From an uncultured Oscillospiraceae bacterium (GTDB lineage Bacteria; Bacillota; Clostridia; Oscillospirales; Acutalibacteraceae), in assembly GCA_900539425.1 (NCBI GenBank), contig UQBX01000016.1, positions 1-51,043 on the forward strand: a DNA stretch of 51,043 nucleotides. Reading direction: 5' to 3'. Shown here in pieces: positions 1-7,169 of the stretch (the first letter of the stretch is position 1; each line of letters begins with the position of its first letter). A program made the translations under genes and the position numbers. The notes below the pieces were generated by a model. The model searched no databases. It was not told the origin of the DNA and saw only the letters and a program-made list of their open reading frames with translations.

Positions 1-921
1 CGCTCTTTCGGCGTCTGAAGCAACAAGCAGTTCAACCGCTTTAGCGGCATGTTCTATTCTGCCCGTAGCATTTATTCTGGGGCAAACGGTAAACGCTATA
101 TCCGTTGAAGTTATCTCTTTTGAATCGGCGCCTGCTGCTTTTAAAAGCGCCGCAATACCGGGGCGTGGATACTCATTTATAAGTTTTATGCCTGCTTTTA
201 CAATTGCTCTGTTTTCCCCGCTGAGAGGCATTATATCGGCAATTGTTCCTATTGCGGCAAGATCCGCATAGCGGTAAAGGATATCGTCTGTATCCCCGTA
301 AAGCGCACATGCAAGTTTGAAAGCAACGCCGACTCCCGCAAAATCAGTAAACGCAAGTTCTCCCTCTTGAAGATGAGGATTTACTACTGCTGCTGCGCGC
401 GGGATATCTTTGGGAACCTGATGGTGGTCTGTTATAACAAGATCTAATCCCAGCGAATGGGCATATTCCGCCTCTTGTGCGGCGCTGATACCGTTATCTA
501 CCGTAATGATAAGCTTGGTAGAACTGTCGGCTATCTTCTTTATCGCGTCTTTATTCAGACCGTAGCCCTCTGTTTCTCTTGACGGTATATAGTAATCCAC
601 TTCGGCACCCATATCGCTTAAAAGCGAATACAAAAGCGCTGTTGCGGTAACTCCGTCACAGTCATAATCGCCGTAAACGGTTATCTTTTCGCCAAGGGAA
701 ACAGCCTGCTCTATCCTGTCTACCGCGCCATCCATACCCGAAAGTTCAAAAGGGTCTGAAATACGAACAGAAGAGGAAATGAATTCAGAAACTTTAAGTT
801 CGTCGTCAAATCCCCTTGCGGCAAGCAGATACGCAACAAATGCGTCCATATTGAATTTTTCACTTATTGCGGAGGCTTTTTCCTTATCCGCGTTTGCAAT
901 CAACCATTTTTTGTGCGCCAT
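1..921 (-). CDS. recJ: Single-stranded-DNA-specific exonuclease RecJ (partial, C-terminus outside window)
   Basis: RecJ is a 5'-3' single-strand DNA exonuclease of recombination and mismatch repair and a DHH-family phosphoesterase acting in the cytoplasm. I translated 307 codons from ATG at 919-921; the gene runs off the left edge, so the C-terminal part of the core and the OB-fold are missing here. Visible motifs are DYDCDG at about residues 85-90, VDNG at about 141, and the DHH signature at about 165-167 (ITDHH), which bind the catalytic metals. The ATG overlaps the hisE stop by one base, so recJ is the last visible gene of the his operon and is probably co-transcribed with it. The SD is weak (GGTGGA about 13 bases upstream), so coupling with hisE translation is likely. 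RecJ next to his genes is a lineage-specific arrangement, not a functional link I can prove. Confidence 0.93.
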   Translation of the reverse strand, partial: MAHKKWLIANADKEKASAISEKFNMDAFVAYLLAARGFDDELKVSEFISSSVRISDPFELSGMDGAVDRIEQAVSLGEKITVYGDYDCDGVTATALLYSLLSDMGAEVDYYIPSRETEGYGLNKDAIKKIADSSTKLIITVDNGISAAQEAEYAHSLGLDLVITDHHQVPKDIPRAAAVVNPHLQEGELAFTDFAGVGVAFKLACALYGDTDDILYRYADLAAIGTIADIMPLSGENRAIVKAGIKLINEYPRPGIAALLKAAGADSKEITSTDIAFTVCPRINATGRIEHAAKAVELLVASDAERA

Positions 922-1244
922 TATGAATTCTTATCCACCACGTGAAATTTCTTTAAATTAGAGCGCTTTTCGGCTCTTTTCTGAAGTTCTTTTTCGATAT
1001 CTTCAGGTGTAATTCCCTGATATGCCATCATAACAAGGATATGATAAATCAGATCGGAAATTTCGTAAACAGTTTCGTCTTTATCGTTATTTTTAGCGGC
1101 GATTACTGTTTCGGTGCATTCCTCACCTACTTTTTTGAGAATTTTATCTATTCCCTGCTCAAAAAGATAGGCTGTATAAGAGCCCTCTGCTTTTTCGTTT
1201 TTTCTGTCTATAATTACCTGATATTCATTTTTAATATAATCCAT
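921..1244 (-). CDS. hisE: Phosphoribosyl-ATP pyrophosphatase HisE
   Basis: HisE hydrolyses phosphoribosyl-ATP to phosphoribosyl-AMP, the second step of histidine synthesis. The 107-residue protein is the usual length for a stand-alone HisE and has the MazG-like pattern of two acidic helices: KVGEECTETVIAAK, followed by the YEISDLIYHILVMM helix. A longer reading frame exists from a TTG at 1253, but that TTG sits one base after the AAGGA Shine-Dalgarno (about 1256-1260). The ATG at 1244 lies about ten bases from it and is chosen. With this start hisE begins one base after the hisI stop. In many bacteria hisI and hisE are fused; here they are separate adjacent genes. It is followed by recJ with a one-base stop/start overlap. 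Confidence 0.95.
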   Translation of the reverse strand: MDYIKNEYQVIIDRKNEKAEGSYTAYLFEQGIDKILKKVGEECTETVIAAKNNDKDETVYEISDLIYHILVMMAYQGITPEDIEKELQKRAEKRSNLKKFHVVDKNS

Positions 1245-1245
1245 A

Positions 1246-1575
1246 TCAATCAAATTCCTTTATCTTATTAAAAAAACAGCTGTGGCTGCCCGTATGGCAG
1301 GCGGCGCCGGTCTGTATAACATCTATAAGCAACGTATCATCATCACAATCACCGTAAACGGAAACAATCTTTTGAAGGTGACCGCTTGTGGCGCCTTTAT
1401 TCCAAAGTTCCTGCCTGCTTCTTGACCAGAACCAGGTATATCCTGTTTCAAGAGTTTTTCTGAGTGACTCTCTGTTCATATAGGCAAGCATAAGAACTTC
1501 GCCGGTGCCGTGCTCCTGAATTATAGCCGGTATAAGATCCGCCTTTTTAAAATACTTTTCAATATCAATTTCCAT
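1246..1575 (-). CDS. hisI: Phosphoribosyl-AMP cyclohydrolase HisI
   Basis: HisI opens the adenine ring of phosphoribosyl-AMP, the third step of histidine synthesis, using a zinc ion. The 109-residue protein has the family pattern MLAYMNRESL near residue 30, WSRSRQELWNKG near residue 50, GDCDDD near 75, and the C-terminal GAACHTGSHSCFF block that supplies metal ligands. The ATG at 1575 is preceded by a strong GGAGG about nine bases upstream and overlaps the end of hisA by 11 bases. It is a single-domain HisI; HisE is encoded by the next gene. All features agree with an intact, functional enzyme. Confidence 0.96.
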   Translation of the reverse strand: MEIDIEKYFKKADLIPAIIQEHGTGEVLMLAYMNRESLRKTLETGYTWFWSRSRQELWNKGATSGHLQKIVSVYGDCDDDTLLIDVIQTGAACHTGSHSCFFNKIKEFD

Positions 1576-2287
1576 CTTTGCACACCTCCAGCGCCTGTTT
1601 CAGATCAAGGCTGCCGCTGTAAATGCTTTTGCCGCATATTGCGCCGTAAAGACCAAGCGATTTAAGCGCCCTGATATCATCAATATCTGTAACACCGCCC
1701 GAAGCAATTATATTGCACGAAACGGCGTTGTTTATTTCATCAAGCTGTTCAAGGTTCGGCCCTGAAAGAGTGCCGTCCTTTGAAATATCCGTATAGATTA
1801 TTGTTTTCACGCCGCACTGCTCCATTTTTTTCGCAAGGTCTGTGAAATATATATCCGACGTCTGCGTCCAGCCCTCGGCGGCGGCATAACCGTGTTTGGC
1901 GTCTATGCCGACGGCTATTTTATCTCCGTACGCGTTTACGGCTTTTTTTACGAGTTCAGGATCTTTAAGGGCTACTGAGCCGAGAATCACGCGGGATATT
2001 CCGGAACTTATATAAAAATCTATATCCTGCATAGTTCTTATACCGCCGCCCACCTCAACTTTTAGCGCAGTATTTTCGGCAACGGAAAGAAATATCTTTT
2101 CATTTACGCGTTTTTTCATCAGAGAACCGTCAAGATCCACCATATGTATCCACTCAGCGCCTGCCTTTTCAAAATCAAGAGCAGTTTTCAGCGCTCCCTC
2201 TGCAACCTGATGAGCAGTTGAAAAATCGCCTTTATAGAGCCTCACGGGCTTGCCGTCCATTATATCCACTGCGGGTAAAATTACCAT
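1565..2287 (-). CDS. hisA: ProFAR isomerase HisA
   Basis: HisA is the (beta/alpha)8-barrel isomerase that converts ProFAR to PRFAR, the fourth step of histidine synthesis. The 240-residue length is typical. It starts ILPAVDIMDGKPVRLYKG, carries the first catalytic aspartate in that segment, and shows the two phosphate-binding blocks VGGGIR (about residue 79) and ASGGV (about residue 196). IYTDISKDGT near residue 165 holds the second catalytic aspartate. Its start is fused to the hisB stop as TAATG with GGAG upstream. The usual partner HisF is not in this operon, so PRFAR must be used by a cyclase encoded elsewhere. A bifunctional HisA/TrpF role cannot be excluded from sequence alone. Confidence 0.96.
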   Translation of the reverse strand: MVILPAVDIMDGKPVRLYKGDFSTAHQVAEGALKTALDFEKAGAEWIHMVDLDGSLMKKRVNEKIFLSVAENTALKVEVGGGIRTMQDIDFYISSGISRVILGSVALKDPELVKKAVNAYGDKIAVGIDAKHGYAAAEGWTQTSDIYFTDLAKKMEQCGVKTIIYTDISKDGTLSGPNLEQLDEINNAVSCNIIASGGVTDIDDIRALKSLGLYGAICGKSIYSGSLDLKQALEVCKDGN

Positions 2288-2862
2288 TACAGAACTCCTT
2301 TTGTAGAAAGCACACCGCTTGAGTTTTCAGCTGAAGCAATACCGAGAGCATGCCCGAAAGCCTTGAACAGCGCCTCGATAATATGGTGTGAATTGCTTCC
2401 GTAAATTTCGTTTAAATGGAGTGTTATTCCTGCATTTACGGCTACTGCACGGAAGAACTCAACCGTACAGCAAGTTTCATAATCGCCGCACTTCTCCTCA
2501 GCAAAATCGGCATTGAAAACAAGAAACGGTCTGTTTGAAATATCAAGCGCGCAGTGAGCAAGCGCTTCGTCCATAGGAATATAAAATGAGCCGTAGCGAT
2601 TTATACCGCTCATATCTCCGAGCGACTGCTTTATAGCGCAGCCAAGAGCGATTCCCGTGTCCTCCACTGTGTGATGAGTATCGACCTCAAGATCGCCTTT
2701 AACATCAACAACGAGCCCGAATCCGCCGTGAACGGCGAAAGCGGTGAGCATATGATCAAAAAATCCTATACCCGTGCTGATTTTAACCTCTCCGCCGTCT
2801 AGAGAAAAGGAAAGATTTATATCGGTTTCCTTAGTTTTTCTGGTTATCTGAGCAGTTCTCAT
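2287..2862 (-). CDS. hisB: Imidazoleglycerol-phosphate dehydratase HisB
   Basis: HisB dehydrates imidazoleglycerol phosphate to imidazoleacetol phosphate using manganese. The 191-residue protein is the monofunctional dehydratase, without the phosphatase domain found in enterobacteria. The paired metal motifs are visible: GFFDHML near residue 33 and DTHHTVED near residue 61, then the repeated half with SNSHHIIEA near residue 157. Start ATG at 2862 has GGAGG about seven bases upstream. It follows the DUF3006 gene by 19 bases and overlaps hisA by one base (TAATG). No histidinol-phosphate phosphatase gene is next to it. Confidence 0.97.
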   Translation of the reverse strand: MRTAQITRKTKETDINLSFSLDGGEVKISTGIGFFDHMLTAFAVHGGFGLVVDVKGDLEVDTHHTVEDTGIALGCAIKQSLGDMSGINRYGSFYIPMDEALAHCALDISNRPFLVFNADFAEEKCGDYETCCTVEFFRAVAVNAGITLHLNEIYGSNSHHIIEALFKAFGHALGIASAENSSGVLSTKGVL

Positions 2863-2881
2863 TTTGCCCTCCGAATTAAAC

Positions 2882-3079
2882 TTATTTATTGAACAGATGT
2901 TTAAGCTTTGAGGCGTTTTTCTGCCTTAAAATCTCCTCCTGCTTATCATCTGCTGTAATATCATACACTTTTCCCTCGTGCGCGTTTTCAAAAATGCACT
3001 TTGGGACGTTTATCGTTTTGCCGTTTTCAAGTTCGCAAACGGCAATATCATTTTCAATTCTGTTTATAATAATTCTCAT
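2882..3079 (-). CDS. DUF3006 small protein, partner of the MBL-fold lipoprotein
   Basis: A 65-residue protein beginning MRIIINRIENDIAVCELENG, which matches the DUF3006 pattern (a short beta-rich core, then a charged helical tail, here ending KLKHLFNK). DUF3006 genes are known to sit next to secreted ComEC-like metallo-beta-lactamase-fold genes, exactly as here; the function is not known. A longer frame opens at a GTG at 3106 inside the preceding gene, but the family N-terminus and the two-base spacing after the upstream stop support the ATG at 3079. No good Shine-Dalgarno is visible, so translation is probably coupled to the upstream gene. Cytoplasmic location is inferred from the lack of a signal peptide. 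Confidence 0.8.
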   Translation of the reverse strand: MRIIINRIENDIAVCELENGKTINVPKCIFENAHEGKVYDITADDKQEEILRQKNASKLKHLFNK

Positions 3080-3081
3080 AT

Positions 3082-4185
3082 CTATCTGGGGTCGCACAAT
3101 CCGCACGGCTTATATCCTTCACTTTCAAGCTGCTGCAGAGATTTATCAGAATACTCAATATTTTCCTCGGAAATAGTGGAAACAGCCGAACAATCCGGTG
3201 TATGTATCTTTTTGGTTGACGTATTCAAAACATATGAATAATCAGCGTTTTCGCTCTGCTGTGACTGAGCAGCAGATGTGCTCTCACTCTGAGTAATACC
3301 TGATATATCATTTCCCTGAGCATCACTGCTGACAATGATATTTGTACCGTCTGACACGATTACTATATTGCCGAGTTTGTCAGTACGCAGCACCTGTGCC
3401 CCCGCATTTTGCCAGCGTGTTACCGTTTCACTGCTCGGGTGGCCGTAGGAATTATCCTCGCCAACATCTATAACTGCATACTGCGGTGATACACGGCTTA
3501 CAAATTGCTGGGATGAAGACGTATCGGAACCGTGGTGCCCCACTTTAATAACATCTGCCGAAACGTCTGCTTTTATCTCATTCTCCGAAGTTTCCTCTGC
3601 ATCACCCATAAACAAGAATGAATTGCTGCCGTAAACCAGTTTTAAAACTGCGGAATAATCATTGAGGCTGCCATAACCCGATGAACACGGCGCTACAAAA
3701 TAAGCCAAAATTCCGTCAGCATCAACAACGGTAACAGACTCGCAAGCCTGTGTTACGGGACAGCCTTCAAGCTCAACTTTGTCTAAAAATTCGCCGTATA
3801 TGGCAGACGAAGATTCAGCATCGGGCATATAGACATTTAAAACATTAAAATCATCAAATATCTGAGGCAGACCGCCGATATGGTCTGAATGCGGGTGTGT
3901 TGCAACAAGATAAGTTATTTCGCTGTAACCGAGAGCTGAAATATAATCAGAAACAGTCTCGCCGTATTCACGTTCACCCGCATCTATAAGCATTGTTTCG
4001 CCGTTTGGAAGTTCTATAAACTCGCTGTCTCCCTGGCCGACATCTATAAAATGAACAGCAAGTTCACCGTCCTGTGCCTGCACGGGAAGAGTGACGTCAT
4101 TATCAGAACTGACAGGCGCGGAACAAGCGCACAGAAATGTCATTAAGACCACGGCGCACAGCGCCGTTATCCGTTTCAATTTCAT
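3082..4185 (-). CDS. Secreted MBL-fold lipoprotein, ComEC C-terminal-like
   Basis: A 367-residue protein with a lipoprotein signal (LMTFLCAC near residues 14-21) and a metallo-beta-lactamase-fold domain from about residue 45 to 275. Metal motifs are FIDVGQGDS near 46, THPHSDHIGG near 95 (the HxHxDH signature), GDAEE near 194 and VGHHGSD near 215. This resembles the extracellular C-terminal domain of ComEC without its membrane channel. After a Ser/Gln-rich linker the C-terminus (about 317-367) has a Cys/His pattern, HTPDC then CGLCDP, like a small zinc module seen in some thermonuclease-like and ComEC-like proteins. It lies between hisD (one-base gap) and the DUF3006 gene, so it is expressed with histidine genes. 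Substrate unknown; a nuclease or phosphodiesterase role is only inferred. Confidence 0.85.
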   Translation of the reverse strand: MKLKRITALCAVVLMTFLCACSAPVSSDNDVTLPVQAQDGELAVHFIDVGQGDSEFIELPNGETMLIDAGEREYGETVSDYISALGYSEITYLVATHPHSDHIGGLPQIFDDFNVLNVYMPDAESSSAIYGEFLDKVELEGCPVTQACESVTVVDADGILAYFVAPCSSGYGSLNDYSAVLKLVYGSNSFLFMGDAEETSENEIKADVSADVIKVGHHGSDTSSSQQFVSRVSPQYAVIDVGEDNSYGHPSSETVTRWQNAGAQVLRTDKLGNIVIVSDGTNIIVSSDAQGNDISGITQSESTSAAQSQQSENADYSYVLNTSTKKIHTPDCSAVSTISEENIEYSDKSLQQLESEGYKPCGLCDPR

Positions 4186-4186
4186 A

Positions 4187-5467
4187 TTAAAATCTTACCT
4201 TTATGCTGTTTGCGTGAGCGGTAAGCCCCTCTGTTTCGGCAAGATTTATAATATCATCCTTAGCCTTTTCAAGTTCTTTCTGAGTATAGTAAATGAAAGA
4301 AGATTTTTTAATGAAGCTGTCAACTGAAAGCGGGCTGAAAAATCTTGCGGTGCCGCTTGTGGGAAGAACGTGGTTCGGGCCTGCGTAATAATCGCCGAGC
4401 GGCTCTGGAGACCAGTTGCCGAGGAACACTGAGCCGGCATTATCTATCATACCAATATATTTAAGCGGCTCTTCAACACACATTTCAAGGTGTTCCGGAG
4501 CAAGCTCATTAGCAAATTTTATAGCCTGCTCAATATTTTCGCAGACGATTATCTCGCCGTAATCCTCAAGAGAACGCTCGATTATTTCCTGTCTCTCAAG
4601 ATATTTTATCTGCCTTTCGATCTCTTTTACTGTTGCGCGGGCAATAGTTTCAGACGTTGTTAGAAGAATTGCAGAAGCCATTTTATCATGCTCCGCCTGA
4701 CTCATAAGATCAGCGGCAAGAAATGAAGGCTTTGCCGATTTATCCGCTACGATAAGAATTTCGGAGGGGCCGGCAACCATATCTATATCAACAACTCCGT
4801 AAAGAAGCCTTTTTGCAGTAGCAACAAAGATATTGCCCGGGCCTACGATCTTATCAACCTTGGGTATTTTTTCCGTGCCGTAAGCAAGAGCGGCAACTGC
4901 CTGAGCTCCGCCGCAGAGAAATACTCTGTCTACACCTGCGATAGCCGCGGCAGCCATTATATACGGATTTGGATTGCCCTCACTGCCGGGAGGCGTTACC
5001 ATAACTATTTCCTTTACACCCGCTATCTTTGCGGGAACGGCATTCATAAGCACAGAACTGGGATAAGCAGCAGTGCCTCCGGGTACGTATATACCGACTT
5101 TATTAAGACCTCTTATACGCTGACCCATTATTACGCCGTTTTCCTCAGTTGTAAGCCAGCTCTGCTGAGCCTGCTTCTGATGGAAACGGTATATATTTTC
5201 CTTGGCACGTGTAATAGCGCCGATAAATTCCTCGTCAACAACATCAAGATAAGACTGAAGTTCGTCCTTTTCAATAACGATTTTCTTGGGCACGCTGCCG
5301 TCAAAACGCGAAGTGTATTCGCGCACAGCTTCGTCGCCGCCCTCCTTGACGCCTTTTAAGATAGATGTGACTATCTCAACTATCTTAGGGTCTGTTTCGC
5401 CGCTTCTTTTTTTAAGGTTCTCAACAACGGCATACTCTGATTTTCCGTTAGCTTTTGTAATTTTCAT
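4187..5467 (-). CDS. hisD: Histidinol dehydrogenase HisD
   Basis: HisD catalyses the last two steps of histidine synthesis, oxidising L-histidinol to histidine with two NAD+ and a zinc ion. The chosen start is the ATG at 5467, which has GAGG about seven bases upstream and gives 426 residues, a typical size. The longer frame to 5524 lies inside hisG and has no support. Family signatures are NKVGIYVPGG near residue 115, MAGPSE near 235, AEHD near 262 and LAPEHLE near 330, ending with the LPTSGTARFFSPLSV block. It begins 13 bases after hisZG and ends one base before the MBL lipoprotein gene, so it belongs to the his operon. Confidence 0.97.
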   Translation of the reverse strand: MKITKANGKSEYAVVENLKKRSGETDPKIVEIVTSILKGVKEGGDEAVREYTSRFDGSVPKKIVIEKDELQSYLDVVDEEFIGAITRAKENIYRFHQKQAQQSWLTTEENGVIMGQRIRGLNKVGIYVPGGTAAYPSSVLMNAVPAKIAGVKEIVMVTPPGSEGNPNPYIMAAAAIAGVDRVFLCGGAQAVAALAYGTEKIPKVDKIVGPGNIFVATAKRLLYGVVDIDMVAGPSEILIVADKSAKPSFLAADLMSQAEHDKMASAILLTTSETIARATVKEIERQIKYLERQEIIERSLEDYGEIIVCENIEQAIKFANELAPEHLEMCVEEPLKYIGMIDNAGSVFLGNWSPEPLGDYYAGPNHVLPTSGTARFFSPLSVDSFIKKSSFIYYTQKELEKAKDDIINLAETEGLTAHANSIKVRF

Positions 5468-5480
5468 TAAAAGACCTCTT

Positions 5481-7091
5481 TTACACTTTACTTGCAAGCT
5501 CCAAATCCGAAAGGAAGGATTCAATTTCCTGCTTTCTGAGTTTCATTGAAGCCATATTTACAATTACCCTTGCGGAGATAGGCAATATCTCTTCAACAAC
5601 CTCAAGCCCGTTTTCTTTAAGGGTTGAGCCCGTTTCAACAATATCCACTATTCCGTCTGCAAGACCGAGCAGAGGAGCAAGCTCCACACTGCCTTCTATT
5701 TTTATAATATCCACATCCATACCCTTTGATTGGAAAAATTCCTTTGCAACCTTAGGATATTTAGAAGCTACCGTTTTTCTTGAATAGCCGCTGAAAAAGT
5801 CTTTGCCTTTAGGGCACGCCAGCGCAAAGCGGCATTTGCCGATATTGAGATCCAAAACCTCATAAAAAGAACTGCCGTGCTCAACGATAGTATCTTTACC
5901 GACTATTCCTATATCGCATACACCGTGTTCAACATAAGTGATAACATCGGGAGCTTTTGAAAGCACTGCCTCATATCCGTCCACGGGCAATATAAGACGT
6001 CTGCCCTTGTTTTCAAGCTGTGAGGTATCAAGTCCCATTTTCTGGAAGAGCTTGACAGACGATTTTTCAAGTCTGCCCTTTGTGAGCGCTATTCTAAGCG
6101 GCCGCTCAACATTGATTACCTCGTGCATAACATCAAAAAGCGCATTTATATCAACCGCAAAGCCGATAGCAGGAGCGTCAAGCCCGAACTTTCCGATAAG
6201 ATTATCGTATCTGCCTCCGGAAAGGACGCTGACGCCTGATCCCTCCGCATAACCTCTGAAAATAACGCCTGTATAATAATTTGTTCTGTTTACAAGGCCG
6301 AGGTCTATCAAAACATTATCGCCGTGACCCATTTCACAAAGTTTCTGATAAATATTTCCCAGGTAATCAAGAGCGGCATCAGACTTTTCAGATGAATAAA
6401 GCTGTTTTGCCTGCTTCAGAACTTCCCTGCCGCCGAAAAGGCGCGGCAGAGTATTGAGCACTCTTGTCTGCACTGTATCACCTATTGAGGAAAGCAGATC
6501 GCTCAGCGCGGCAAAATTCTTGCTTTCGGTAAGTGAACATATCTCCGCCTTTTGGGATGCGTCGATATCCATATCATCAAGAATGGCATTGAAGAAACCG
6601 GCGTGTCCGATCTCAAGCGAATACGAATTAAGTTCTGAACGGTCAAGTGCGTCAAAAGCCATAGAGAGCACTTCAAGATCTGCACCTACAGAGCCGTCGC
6701 CAATAAGCTCTATACCGCTCTGCGGAATCTCATCCGTTCTGCCTGCATATGCTTTGTTGCGGGCAAACACATTCTGGTTATAATACAGCCTTACGGGAAA
6801 ATCCTCGCTGCGAAGCCTTGTTGCAACAAGACGGGCAATAGGCATTGTATTATCAGGGCGCAAAACGGTTGTTCTGCCGTAAGCGTCCGTGAGTTTATAC
6901 ATAATATCAGATTCCATACCCGAATCGTTTTCAAACACGTCTATATACTCGATTGCGGGTGTAATCACCTTACGATAATTTCTTTCCTTATAGAGGTCGG
7001 AAAGGGTTGTTTCGATTTTCTTTCTGTCGTCGCACTCCTCAAAAAGCAGATCTCTGCTGCCCTGCGGAGTGCCCTTTGCGTATTTTTTCAT
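5481..7091 (-). CDS. hisZG: Fused HisZ-HisG: ATP phosphoribosyltransferase regulatory and catalytic subunits
   Basis: This 536-residue protein joins two proteins usually encoded separately. Residues 1 to about 325 are HisZ, a histidyl-tRNA-synthetase-like regulatory subunit without tRNA charging activity: PQGSRDLL at the start, a motif-2 region LRPDNTMPIAR near 77, SGGRYDNLI near 291 and the motif-3-like AIGFAVDINAL near 310. Residues about 330 to 536 are the short-form HisG that condenses ATP and PRPP: LRIALTKGRLEKS near 332, DIGIVGKDT near 389, and the PRPP-binding block DIVETGSTLKENGL near 493. The linker is only a few residues (NVERP), has no stop and no Met or SD, so it is one polypeptide rather than a frameshift artefact. 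Start ATG has GGAG about eight bases upstream. First gene of the his operon. Confidence 0.95.
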   Translation of the reverse strand: MKKYAKGTPQGSRDLLFEECDDRKKIETTLSDLYKERNYRKVITPAIEYIDVFENDSGMESDIMYKLTDAYGRTTVLRPDNTMPIARLVATRLRSEDFPVRLYYNQNVFARNKAYAGRTDEIPQSGIELIGDGSVGADLEVLSMAFDALDRSELNSYSLEIGHAGFFNAILDDMDIDASQKAEICSLTESKNFAALSDLLSSIGDTVQTRVLNTLPRLFGGREVLKQAKQLYSSEKSDAALDYLGNIYQKLCEMGHGDNVLIDLGLVNRTNYYTGVIFRGYAEGSGVSVLSGGRYDNLIGKFGLDAPAIGFAVDINALFDVMHEVINVERPLRIALTKGRLEKSSVKLFQKMGLDTSQLENKGRRLILPVDGYEAVLSKAPDVITYVEHGVCDIGIVGKDTIVEHGSSFYEVLDLNIGKCRFALACPKGKDFFSGYSRKTVASKYPKVAKEFFQSKGMDVDIIKIEGSVELAPLLGLADGIVDIVETGSTLKENGLEVVEEILPISARVIVNMASMKLRKQEIESFLSDLELASKV

Positions 7092-7115
7092 TTACTTTCT
7101 CCGATAATATACTTT

Positions 7116-7129
7116 AGCGTGTTAACGCT
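7116..7129 (-). promoter_or_regulatory. Imperfect palindrome downstream of the his promoter, possible operator
   Basis: On the minus strand the sequence AGCGTTAACACGCT has AGCG/CGCT arms around a TTAA-containing centre. It starts six bases after the -10 box, so it covers the expected first transcribed bases of the his operon. It could be an operator or a short 5' UTR hairpin. No T-box leader is possible in so short a UTR. The regulator is not known. Confidence 0.4.
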
Positions 7130-7134
7130 TTAAT

Positions 7135-7163
7135 ATGCTACCACATTAAAACAATATTGTCAA
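7135..7163 (-). promoter_or_regulatory. Sigma-A promoter of the his operon
   Basis: Minus-strand -35 TTGACA at 7158-7163 (perfect) and -10 TAGCAT at 7135-7140 (4 of 6), with a 17-base spacer. It sits seven bases beyond the polC stop codon and about 44 bases before the hisZG start. No terminator separates it from polC, so some read-through from the upstream cluster is possible. Confidence 0.75.
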
Positions 7164-7169
7164 CAAAAA

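Noticed and set aside
921..1253. TTG start for hisE at 1253, and similar upstream TTG/GTG starts for cdsA, pyrH, gatD, dprA and the RNA methyltransferase
   Set aside because: In each case the upstream codon lies on or directly beside the Shine-Dalgarno, while the next start has proper spacing and fits the family N-terminus.
5481..7091. Possibility that hisZ-hisG is a sequencing frameshift joining two genes
   Set aside because: The frame is open throughout, motifs of both parts are intact, and HisG has no Met or SD at its expected start.
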